DNA from: Atrichornis clamosus
Taxonomy: Eukaryota > Chordata > Aves > Passeriformes > Menuridae
Direction of reading: 5' to 3'
NCBI GenBank assembly: GCA_013400975.1
Contig: WBMZ01010254.1
Location: forward strand, 310,001-374,000
Length of the DNA: 64,000 nt
Shown: positions 37,238-47,110 of the stretch, one piece after another
Layout of the letters: each line of letters starts with the position of its first letter
How positions within the stretch are numbered: position 1 is the first letter of the stretch
The notes under the pieces: generated by a model
Seen by the model: only the letters and a program-made list of their open reading frames with translations
Databases searched by the model: none
Told to the model about the DNA's origin: nothing
Program-made: the position numbers and the translations under genes

Positions 37238-38929
37238 CAAATGTATAAAATGTATTAGCTTTTCATGTTCTAATTTATGGTATAATAAACTCCTCTGTGC
37301 CCTGGCGTCTTTCAGGGACTGGAAGTGAAGTGTTCCACTTGCTTGCATTGGTGAAACTCCTCCAGACTGTTGTGGGTTGGAGAGGGATGGGGCAAGGGGT
37401 GGAATTGGAAGGAGGAAAGGGGAAAAGGGGATACAGGGGATGTGAGGCTGCTGGGGCAGAAAGAAACAAGAGGAGGTAGAGATAATTTCTTTTTTTTTCT
37501 TTTCTTTCTCATTTCACTGGCCATCATGTGCTCTCCCTATGGGATTTACATGGCTCTGCTCCTGATGCTTAAGGAGCTTCTCCAAGTGACAGAGCCATGT
37601 CCACATTTAGACCTTTGAGGGAAAAATAACATAAATACGTAAATAACATAATGCAAGAAGGGGGAGAGTGTGGTCAGCCTCACTCAGGAAGAAAGGATAG
37701 GAGTGCAGGAGTAGGATGTGAAAAGCAGGAAGGATTAAGTTGCAGTGAAGGATTGACTTGACAAGACCATTTTGAAAAAGAAAAGAAAAGAGGACCAGTG
37801 TCCATCCAGTATTGGTGTCTGGGCACACCCTCGGCAGCACCACGTGCTCCTTGGGTAACTGCAACACAGAAACCAGAGCTCCCAGTCAGACCTGCTCATT
37901 CTGTAACCACAAATCTGCTTTTTTTTCCAAGCTTTTCCTCCCTTTTGTTTGCAGCTCAATCTGGAGGGACCTTCTGACAAGGTACCTTTATCCATCAGAC
38001 TGCCAAGAACTTAAAAACCTCTCATTTGTCCAGTTAATAAAACGGGCACTGCTGGGTTGGTTGGTTTGGTTTTCTTTGCTCTGAATAAATGATTGCCCCA
38101 TATGTAATTTTTCTCTCAAGTAAACAGATTTGGTCCTAATATTTTATTATTACTACGGGGGAGACAGGGTGGTATTTTCATAGATGATGGATATACACCC
38201 ATGACGTGCAGGTAGCTTTACACCATGGAAAGCTGCTGTATGATGGACATCCAGAGGCGATGAGAAATCACATAAAAATGGAGGGAAAAGGAAGTCTTCA
38301 CAGGAAAAAGAAACAAAAACAGCAAACCAAAATGAGAGCAAAAAATGACTGAAGTGGGCAGATGATAAAAATGAAGAACAATGGTCTACAAGGGTCCATC
38401 CTCATCTTGATCATTTCCAGATCTGTTCAAATCAAGGGATTAGAATAATCCAAGTCCCCACATCAACTATATTGAGTCTCAAAGTTAAGACTCAGACTTT
38501 TCTGAGTACTTGAAAGATTTTCTTGATCTTTGCTTGTGTCAGTTCCCCATTCATTGATTCATTGGTGGATCCTCAGCACCGAGCTGTGGGTTCAAAGCTG
38601 AGCACATCCTTCCACCTGCTGGCTTTTCCCCTCAAGGCAAAGCCCGAGGTGTCCAAGCCAGAGCCTGGAATTACAGGAGCAGCTGTGCCAGCATCCCTAT
38701 CAGCAATTCTTGAGCTTCTTGAGAGCCCAGCTTGTGTCGGGAGTCTGTCCCATGCAGAACCCACTGGTGTTACTGTGGCGCAGAAACAGAGTGCGAAGTT
38801 TAGGACAGTGAAAGCTGCACCCCTCATGTGCAAGGACACCCACATCCCTGCTCACCCTCCTTCCCCAGGGGACACAGAGTTTCCTAATGCTGCACAGGAA
38901 CTTTAAAAAATGCCCTGCTCTCTCTTCTT
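37236..38929. other. Unique DNA with a G-rich, purine-skewed segment
   Basis: The purine-skewed segment at 37370-37485 contains six GGG/GGGG runs (37384-37440) and is followed by a T/C tract (37489-37512). The rest is unremarkable unique DNA. A 127-codon plus frame at 38523-38906 has no recognisable domain. Confidence 0.4.
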
Positions 38930-38930
38930 C

Positions 38931-38961
<31 letters not shown>

Positions 38962-38965
38962 TTTT
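38930..38965. repeat. Long poly(T) tract
   Basis: Eleven T, then C, then about 23 T. If read on the minus strand it is a poly(A) tract, but no retrogene body precedes it there that I recognise. Confidence 0.95.
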
Positions 38966-39043
38966 GGTAATAAAAACAAAAAGGTGGCTGAGTTATCAGC
39001 AGCAGACCTTCTGCAGGGAGGAGCTCATCCATCAGTCCTCAGG

Positions 39044-39190
39044 GACAGGTTTGCTGTAGGATCAGCTCAGGTGAAGGACACAGAAAGGTGTCTGTAATGA
39101 TATGGGATGGATTTGCTGAAGGATTCACTCAGGCAAGTGATACAGGGTGTTTAGGGCCCTATTGATGGGTTTGCTGTAGGATCTGCCAGA
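39044..39190. repeat. Degenerate ~60-bp minisatellite (about 2.4 units)
   Basis: Unit starts GACAGGTTTGCTGTAGGATC (39044), GATGGATTTGCTGAAGGATT (about 39106) and GATGGGTTTGCTGTAGGATC (about 39163). The interior 'AGCTCAGGTGAAGGACACAG' corresponds to 'CACTCAGGCAAGTGATACAG' in the second unit. Spacing is about 62 and 57 bp, and the copies are clearly diverged. Confidence 0.85.
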
Positions 39191-40021
39191 AAATAAATCT
39201 ATACCATTTGTACCAAGGGCCTCAACAGTACAACAGTCTTGTTGCAGGTTTTTCTTGGGTGGTACAAAAGTGTAACCATACTAAAACTATGCAAAACTAT
39301 AAATAAATACTTGAGAGCAATTAAATGCTGTAGGATTTTTCCAGAAGAGAAACAGTGTCACAGAGCAACCCCTGTAAGTGTGTTATGCATTACCCCAGCA
39401 CATGTTGTCAAACCAAGATGACTTGTTGCTTATGGAATTTCTTGTGATCATCAAACCAGCTGAAAGTCTGGCTTGAGTAATTAAAATGCTAATTGGAAAT
39501 TCACCATTCATCAGAGGAAACAGCAATGAGTTCCTTTCTTTTTTCCTTTTTTTTTTCCTCCGGCATTTTCTCTCTAGTGGTGGCAGATGTTGGGGTTGTG
39601 AATTCATTGTCTGTCAGAGACACAGCAAAATCCTCTTTCCAAACTAGTTTTCTGTATTTTTGTTGATTGTCTGCTTAAATTAACCTTCTCTAATGAGATG
39701 AAGATGCGCAGGGTATGCCTGTAATTTACGGGCTGTGAAATTAGTTAGTACAGATATAATACATCCTGGTGGGTGACAGGGACTGGAGAGCTCGGAGAGT
39801 GCCCAAATAGAGGAGAAGATGGCAGTGGATCCTTGATGCATGGTTCCCAGTGGTGTGGGGGATTATCCAGTCTGGCTGCATGCACACAAACACACAGCAC
39901 CATTAGGCACGATGGGCTGGAGCTTGCCCTCTCCTCTCAGAGGGCGTTTACACCAGTAAAAAGTGAGCGTAACGTGGATGTAAAGTGCTGCCACGTCTCT
40001 CAATTTGTGTTTAAACTGTAT
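39191..40021. other. Unique DNA, no gene recognised
   Basis: AT-rich with a T/C run at about 39533-39560. No repeat family or exon recognised. Confidence 0.4.
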
Positions 40022-40220
40022 ATGAGGGTGGGGAGGCCCTGGCACAGGGTGCCCAGAGAAGCTGTGGCTGCCCCATCTCTGGAAGTGTTCCAGGCCGGGT
40101 CGGACAAGGCTTGGAGCACCCTGGGATAGTGGAAGGTGCCCCTGCCCATGGAATTGTGGCTGGAACTAGGTGAGCTTTAAGGTCTTTTCTCACCCAAAAC
40201 CATTCTATGAATCTGTGATT
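40022..40220 (+). mobile_element. CR1: CR1 LINE 3' fragment (sense)
   Basis: Sense copy of the 7563 subfamily: AGGCCCTGGCACAGGGTGCC, CAGAGAAGCTGTGGCTGCCC, GGGATAGTGGAAGGTGCCCC, a GGTGAGCTTTAAGGTC block and the tail CATTCTATGAATCTGTGATT at 40201-40220. About 200 bp, with an intact diagnostic 3' tail. Confidence 0.95.
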
Positions 40221-40307
40221 GCAAACTTCAGCGCTGTGGCTGGAGGAGGCTCCCAGGTTTGGCTGGTGCCTGTGCCTGTGTCTGTGTGTGTTTAACTCCA
40301 CGCAGTG

Positions 40308-40347
40308 GAGGCCCACAGAGGCCACTGAGGCCCACAGAGCCACTGAG
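40308..40347. repeat. 18/19-bp tandem duplication at CR1 tail
   Basis: GAGGCCCACAGAGGCCACT is followed by GAGGCCCACAGAGCCACT and then GAGG. The unit resembles the CACAGAATCACTGAGG tail of the adjacent antisense CR1, so it probably arose by expansion of the CR1 3'-terminal repeat. Confidence 0.8.
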
Positions 40348-40432
40348 GTTGGTAAAAACCTCCAAGATCACCAAGTCCACCCTTTGACCCAGTGCCGCCA
40401 TGGCCACTAAAGCGTAGCATGACACTCGCTAC
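40338..40432 (-). mobile_element. CR1: CR1 LINE 3' fragment (antisense, short)
   Basis: CCACTGAGGTTGGTAAAAAC followed by CTCCAAGATCACCAAGTCCA and TTTGACCCAGTGCCGCCATG with GCCACTAAA is antisense CR1 of a third variant (GAGGTTGGTAAA type). It is truncated to about 95 bp. Its 3' tail faces that of the 40022 copy. Confidence 0.85.
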
Positions 40433-43400
40433 CAGAAAAGCAAAACACATTTGGGGTGAAGGATTCCAGGAGAGGTACTGGGCCTTCAAACAGCAGTCGC
40501 CTGCACCTGGAGTTATTGTAGGAATGAGGCTGCATTTCCCTGGCACGAGGGTCTCTGCTGCACACCCAGCTGGGCTGTGAGTGTTCCTCTGTGCTCTCGT
40601 GGAGGGAGAGGACTCGTACACGTCTCACTGATGGCCAAAAAACCTTGCAGGCTTCTAAGACGTGTCTGCTGAAACTGGTTTGTCTGAAGCTTCTCAGTTT
40701 ACTAATGAAAGAGCACGTGGCTGAAATCCACAGGGAGAAGTGGATGCCTTCCACGGAAGGGTTTAAGCTTCAGGTGTGGACACATCTTCCTCTCTGCCCC
40801 CCATGCCCCCACACCACCGAGGCTCCCACTGGGAATATTTGTATCGGAATGTCAGGCTTCCCTTTTCTCACTTGATAAGAAGGTCACTTGATAAGAAGTT
40901 ATTTCTCACTCAGGCACAGATCAGTGTGCAAACAAACAAACAAAGCCTCCTCCTGAGATGTCCCACCAAGACATCCACTGGCACAAGCCGACACAGGCCA
41001 GGGGGGAGCATGAAGTGTCCACATCTGTGTTTGGTTTGCAGACTGGGGAAGTGAGATCAGGGAATTGCAAGGCTGCCAGCTTCCAATATTTTAGGGCTAA
41101 TTTATGATAATAGGTGTTTGAAACACTCTCAGCCCTTAAGACATTAGTACACACCTCAGCTTTCATCAAAAAAGAAAAAAAAATAAATCATCCTTTGTTT
41201 TCATGCTGAGCAGATAATCTGGATATTGTCTGGCAGATTCAATTGGAAGTCCATAACAGAAAGACAAATAAAAAACCTCCTTCCCTGCTACCCCTGACAA
41301 TTTTTTTCTTGTGTTTGGGATATTGTGATAATGGATTTGTGCCTGTAGGACCCACTGGGGGTTGAGAGCCCCTGGGTTTGTGTATATGCCAAACATGTTG
41401 CATGGAATGGTGAGAGTCTCGAAGAAAATGAGGAGTGCTGAAGTTCTTGCTAACAATATCCGTTGCTTTAATAGAAGATATTATCACTGTGTGTGAATCT
41501 TGTCACACGTTAGGCCTCAAATCAGATGTATTTACAGTCTTGTATTTTAAAGAGGTAGAAGAGCAGCACTATGAATCTGGTGGGGGGTTTTTTTGTACAT
41601 TTTTAACATAGTTATTACAAGGGAAAAAAATCCATTTACTTGGGTTCGAGTTCAGATGGGCTCTGGATCAAAAGGCCAAAGTTATATCCTGAAATTTGGG
41701 AAGATTCACATCATTCATATCTGTGTCTGTATTTATTAGGTGAAATGAAACAAAACACATAGAAAGGTGAACAAACAAATGCATGAACAAAACTGAAGCC
41801 AGACCCCTGAGCCTGCTGCTGAATTCAGAATGAGTGCAGATCTAGGTAGAAAATTCCAATCCACCCTCTCATTCCCCCTAATTGTCATTTTTGTTGGATG
41901 TGTATCTAACATATGCCAATTATTTGTGTTTTTATAAACACAGTCCTTGCCCAAAGGTAAACAAGAAAGAAGAAACACAAGGAAGGGATGGCTCTGCATT
42001 ACAATTTCTCTGGCAGCAAAGGCAGCTTAAGAGGATCCCACCCTTCCCCAGCAAGTTATTCCCTTTTTCCATGCTGCTCCTACTGCAGATGTGTCACTGC
42101 AACCCTGTGCAGGGGCTCAAGTGGACCAGTTTAAAAAGATTTCTTCACATTGTGTTCCAGTGTCAGCACAGCCCTCAGGGCAATGCAGGGGAGCACAGCC
42201 AGGGTGGGAAACTCTGCTAAAGCGGTTTTGCCCCTGAGAAATGATGCTGTGGTGGGGTGGGAGAATGTGGTCTAGCAGGATTATGGGTTCACTTCTTTAG
42301 GATCATGAATAAAACAAAGGAAATCTTTTTTTCACCTATAATTTAATTTTTTTCCTAATTTTTAACTAATACAGGAGTTAATGCAGTTGCTTGTCCTTGT
42401 TTTTTCTGAGGGAGAGGAAAGGAGTTAGCTTTCCTTCAAAGCCTTCACCCATGCCAGAAATCTTGAAGGAGGAGGCAGAGGACTGATAGCACTGCTAAAT
42501 AATCATATTGCTCAGGTGGTGTAAACTGGTGTGGTTCCGACAATGTCAGAGTAATTGGCATGAGATGTGAATCAGGTTGCATTCAACCTGAGAATGGTAT
42601 CAGGGAAAATGTTCTAGTAGGAGGTGAACATCAAAGAGGGAAAAGGAAATCAGAGGAAGGTGCAAAATAGAGTTACTTTACCCTTAATATCAGTGTTCAT
42701 GTCCTACAAAATTACTACAAGAAACAGCATGACATCGAGCTGCATGAAACAGGTCTTCGTGTCCCAGGGAAAATACTTGAAAGTCTTGAGCTTTTGCATT
42801 CAGGGTAGAGCAGTAGAAACATTTCTGTGGAGTTTTCTTTTGTCTTTTCTGGCCATCTTGGTATTTTAGCTTAGTTGTAATTATTGGAAATGATTTAAGA
42901 AATCTTGTTTCAATATGTGGGGAAAAAAATAAAAGAAAACTTAAAAATTACAGCAATTTCTCTTAAAAAGAAAAAAAAAAGGATTTATTAAAACAGATCC
43001 TTTCCTGCAAACAGCTCTGATTTCCAAGAAATGGACTTTTCCAAGGAATAATAGTTTTATTGAAAGTACCCAGGCAGCTTTTCTGCTGCCTCTGGTGTGG
43101 GTGCACCTCTGTTTTGAAGGCAGTGCCCCTGCTCTGAAGAGCTCTGCTGTCTGTGGACACAAGAACCCTCTCTGGGCCCAGCCCAGCCCCAGCCTTGAGA
43201 GTCAGTGCACGCATTGTGTGGCCCCCCTTTCACAGAGCTCTGCCTCTATTCTCGCCTCCTTCTTTCATTCTCCTGGTGCACTGTAAAGGTCACTCTTCCT
43301 GAAAGGAGGTATTTGCTCTTTGTGTTCAGGGTTGACAAAAAAATAGCATAACCCTTGCATATTACAGAGGGTTTAGGAGGCATTAATGGACTCTCACTGT

Positions 43401-44316
43401 AAAGTTTCTTGGGCATGAATTCCTCTCTTTTTTTACTGTCAAAACACGGTCAGGAGTGCTCACACCTCCCTGCAGGTGGGGATGGGACCGGGTTGGTTTT
43501 TTTTCTAGCGACGACGATCCTGTTGCTCTCATTGTGCTTGGGCCTGGGGGTTCTGCTGTAAGGCAGCAGCATCTGCCCGTGGTGGCTGTGCTCGCACTGG
43601 AGGGTTTGTGGAAGGTGCTTTCCTCGGTCCCACACTGAATTCCCTCTGGAGCCCCCGGAGTTCAGGCTGTGTTACACGGCTGCTGTAAATTGGATAACAG
43701 CTGATCGATAGACACTTGTCCTGAAGATGAATGACCCTGGATCAGGTACAGCGCCTCCGCACAGGGAAGCCTGAAAAGCTGAATTTGAGGTGTGAAATGA
43801 AGTAGGACAAACAAGGGTGGGCAGCTTGGGTTGGCAGTTTGTTGTGTTGCCAGGAACCACCGAGTGCTGCTCTGCAGACAAAATGTGGGGCAGTTCATAC
43901 TGACCAGGCAGGGGGAAAACAGCCTGGAAGATGTGATTATTGGGATGGAGGAAATGGGAAGACAAGTATCTCGAGCTTGGGGCTTAGATCAAGCTTAGAT
44001 GGATGAACACACAGTGGGTGTGGAGCTCTCTGCACAAGCTGGGAGCTGCAGTACCAATCCTCTTTGGGAGTGGGGATGAATATTTGGAATGCAAGGCCTG
44101 AGCACAGCGCTCTGCCACTCAAGTGACACAGCTCACCCTGTTAGATAGTTACAGCAGGATCTAAACTTCCCTGTGGGTCAGCCACTTCAGAGGAATATTT
44201 TCCAGAAGTTGCTTGTCAAAGCATGAAGTCCTGAACACAGTAGACTGAGTTTCCACCCAGCCTGATCAGTCTTGAGTTTAAATAATAATATTTCATCTTA
44301 CTTAATGAACTGTCAG
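40433..44316. other. Unique DNA, no gene recognised
   Basis: A perfect 15-16-bp tandem duplication (40868-40899) is the only local repeat. An AT-rich stretch runs from about 41480 to 42400, with poly(A) around 42969-42982. A GC-richer spot lies at 43080-43260. No exon or repeat family recognised. Confidence 0.4.
40868..40899. repeat. 16-bp tandem duplication
   Basis: TCACTTGATAAGAAG occurs twice in a row (40868 and 40884) with a G/T difference only at the last unit base. Confidence 0.95.
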
Positions 44317-44464
44317 CCATCTCCTGAGGAAGACACTTTAATGAGTGGCGAATCATGCCCAGTGCTTATTTATCTAAGTCAGGAGCACAGATCTGATAAC
44401 GATTTCTTTTCATCTCCACGTCTGACTCGTGTATCTGTCAGGCCACTTCCTGATCCAGACAAAG
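44317..44464 (+). other. Exon-like open segment with flanking splice signals
   Basis: Within a 110-codon plus frame (44272-44601), a 148-nt segment is bounded by AACTGTCAG on the left and GACAAAG, then GTAATTTG on the right. It would encode about 49 residues starting PSPEEDTLMSGESC and ending near RPLPDPDK. The piece is acidic then basic, rich in Ser/Pro, with no recognised domain. The left acceptor has only a modest pyrimidine tract and the donor is acceptable, not ideal. The frame stays open beyond the donor, so splicing is not required to explain it. It could be chance. Confidence 0.2.
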
Positions 44465-45639
44465 GTAATTTGCATAAGAAAGGAGGAACAGGATGGTCAC
44501 AGAGTTTCAGCCTTCACAGACAGGGAACTTCAGCTTCTTACCAAAGTAGGCTGAACGTCAGCTCAGAGGTGCTTAAAGGGAGAAAAAAGTGGAGGAGCTG
44601 AAAGGGAATGAAAGGGTGGAGAGAGCAGGGCTTAGACTCCAACTCAAGTTAGTGGGGAGTGCTCGTAGGGCAAATGTTTCAATAAGTATCGAATATTAGT
44701 TCATCAGTGATCTAGGTCCCCAGGCTGGTTAGCAAAACAAGAAGTTCAGAGAGAAAAGCAAATGTTTTTAACTGGCGTTCCTGAAATTCAGCAGCTGAAT
44801 CACACCGTGTAGAGAAAAACTAGAGGAGGAAGTGAGGGAAGTGGAACTGAAAAATACAGGCTCTGTGTAATTGATAACACAGAAGCCAGGCTTTTGGCAT
44901 GCACTTAGATCAAGGAAGAAGCATTCAAGCTGCCTCACTTCAGATATTACTAAAAAGTCTAATTAAAACAATTAGTCTCCCCTGGAACCATGCACAGGCA
45001 GTGGCAAGTCCATGTTTCTTTCTGTTGCCTACAAAGGGAGCCAGGACAGAGTACTTTTAACCAAGGGAGCAAAATTAGGGCAAAATTTTGGTGGAGGAAC
45101 ATCACCAGTGCCTCAGACAGTAGCTGAGCCCAGATGAAGCATGGGAGTGACCTTCAGCAGAGCCCAGTTAGGGTGCAGAGAGCAGAAGGGTTTCTCCATA
45201 AGCACTGCTCACGTGCAGCCCAAGCAGTGTTAATGTGGAGTGGGAAAGGCACAGCTGCTCTTCCTGTGGGAAGCCTGTCTTCTGAAAGCTCTGTGAAAAT
45301 GTTAGGATAACTTCTAAAAACGCAATTTTCCGACAGCTTCTGTCGTGTGTGACACTTCCTGCAACTCCTCTGCAAAGGGAAACATTGTGTGGAATAAAGA
45401 TAAATTACTCTCTAGCCTGGAAGGTGATTGTGGCTTGAGCAGTGTCTGTTGAGTCATAGGAAAAGGGATTTTCAGGGGCCTGGAGAGGATGTGCCTGCTC
45501 TACCTGTCACTGCCAAGGCAGGACAGCTCCCCTCTGCTCTGGGGGTTATCCACTCGCATCCCTTCTTCCACCCACGCACCTCTGCTCGTGGGTTTTTACC
45601 AGCCCTGCCTGGGTAAAACAGCAGGTCTGAGTTCAGTGT
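44465..45639. other. Unique DNA, no gene recognised
   Basis: AT-rich, purine-biased around 44590-44850. No repeats or exons recognised. Confidence 0.4.
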
Positions 45640-45710
45640 TTGTTTTACGAGGAGGAGGGTTCAGTGAGATCCTGAGGTCCCTTTGGGCCTGGATGATTCT
45701 GTGACTACGA
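45640..45710 (+). mobile_element. CR1: Possible CR1 tail remnant (sense)
   Basis: GAGATCCTGAGGTCCCTTTG followed by GGCCTGGATGATTCTGTGAC matches the end of a sense CR1 (GATCTTNAGGTCCCTTCCAACC...ATTCTGTGA). Only about 50-70 bp is recognisable, hence the limited confidence. Confidence 0.5.
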
Positions 45711-46027
45711 CTTTTGTCAGGTGGTGCCCCAAACTCACACACTGCTGAAGACAAAGCACGAGCATGAGTGGAAGTGTCACGATATTTGTCATGGAAGTGA
45801 CCATGCCAGCTTGGGGTCAGTGTTTATTTTCTTGTTTTCTTCCAGAAGTACAGAATTAGTGCCTCAAATTCTGCTCCCTTCCAGTTCTAATATCCATTTA
45901 CTAAGAAATTTCTTCTTTACTTCTCTTTTTCCCCTTTTTTTAGCTCTTTTTTTCTTCTTCCTTAATGTGTTGCAAGAACTTTCTGGACAATTTTCCCTAT
46001 TCTTCACTTATCAGATGTTTGCATAGT
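45711..46027. other. Unique DNA with pyrimidine tract
   Basis: A pyrimidine-rich tract (about 45905-45962) produces a hydrophobic chance frame. Nothing else recognised. Confidence 0.4.
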
Positions 46028-46430
46028 TGAGAAGCACTCGAAATGGGCAAACAGAGGATTGTAACTAGTAATAAGTACATTTGCTGTCTCAAAAGCAATA
46101 ATTTTCAAAAGTTGAGAAAAATTACAAGCAAAATTGATTAGAAGAGAAACTGCAGGCAGAGAAAATGTTGATTGCAAATTGGTGATTCTGTAAGAGGAGT
46201 TTATTGGATAGCCAAAACCCCAAACACCACAATTTCATACGAAGTAAGAAGACAACATTGGCTGGAATCCAAGCCTTGCTCTGCTGCAAACCAAGAGAAC
46301 GATGGGAAACCTACATCCATGCACAAGAACTACATCTGAAAACTCAGGATGGGAAATGGAAAACTTGCACCAAGACCCTTGGAAGAATTAGCTGAACTTC
46401 CTTTTGGTCTGCTGGCTTTAGTTTCTAATA
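46028..46430 (+). repeat. ~400-bp repeat, copy A of inverted pair
   Basis: The whole 403-bp segment aligns by eye, nearly end to end, with the reverse complement of 52639-53040. It starts TGAGAAGCACTCGAAATGGG and ends CTTTAGTTTCTAATA. Similarity stops abruptly at both ends. The last 77 bp are identical between copies. An AATAAA straddles the right edge (46427-46432) in this copy only. Family unknown to me. It could be a solo LTR or other interspersed element, or a local inverted duplication. A 63-codon frame inside (46204-46395) is broken in the other copy and is not a gene. Confidence 0.9.
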
Positions 46431-46589
46431 AATCTCGCAGCATGGTGAGTAATTGTGTGAGAATTTTATAATAACGCTATTTTTTAGAAAGGCCAGAAGA
46501 TTGTAGCCATGTAATAGGTAATGCTATCAGTCAAACCAAATAATGGGACCACATAATCTGATGCCAATTGATAAAGAATCAAAGGGCAG
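46431..46589. other. Unique spacer
   Basis: AT-rich spacer between repeat copy A and the CR1 fossil. It begins AATCTCGCAGCATGGTGAGT, which has no counterpart next to copy B. Confidence 0.4.
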
Positions 46590-47110
46590 AAAGAGAAACC
46601 AGGGTTGCCAACATGATTTTGTAGAAAAAAGTCTTTTCAAAGAGAATTAGTTTTATTCTTTGAGACTGAGGGTTTGATTGATAAAAGTGTGGATGAACAT
46701 AATGGATTGACTTTTGTTGAAGCAATTCCCAGCCCCCTGGCACTTTATGGTCCTAATTTCATTTGAGATTAAGAGCATTTACACATCTGAAACTGGATAA
46801 CTGCAGGTCTTACAGATATTGGGTAACTTGGAAGAACAAACAAAGAAACAAACACAACAAGAATATTTCTGGGGATGTACACAGAGATCTGTACCAGAAC
46901 TGCTGTTTTTATAAATTTTTCATGAATGATTTGTAAAGTATTTTAAAAACACCAACTGGCGAAGGAAGGGTGACTACTGGAGTTCTTTACAGACACTTCC
47001 ACTTGGAGAAGATCCTGGGTGCTGAAACGGTTTTCAGTCTGAAAAAGGCATAAGGAGAATCAATAGCTGGAAGCTGAAGGCAATAAATCCAATTTAAAAA
47101 CCAGGAGATT
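46590..47110 (+). mobile_element. CR1: Ancient CR1 LINE fossil (sense)
   Basis: Collinear but decayed CR1 ORF2 text. It has CCAACATGATTTTGTAGAAA, then TTGATTGATAAAAGTGTGGA, TGGATTGACTTTTGTTGAAG, a TATAAATTTTTCATGAATGA block corresponding to the conserved 'F-I-N-D' segment, and AATAGCTGGAAGCTGAAGGC near 47070. Frames are broken throughout. Same age class as the 12340 fossil. Edges uncertain. Confidence 0.65.

Noticed and set aside
37157..37348. Arg-Glu repeat protein frame (minus strand)
   Set aside because: It is simply the translation of the (TC)n microsatellite.
46204..46395. 63-codon frame inside repeat copy A
   Set aside because: The homologous stretch in copy B is in the more diverged part and does not preserve the frame, so it is unlikely to be coding.
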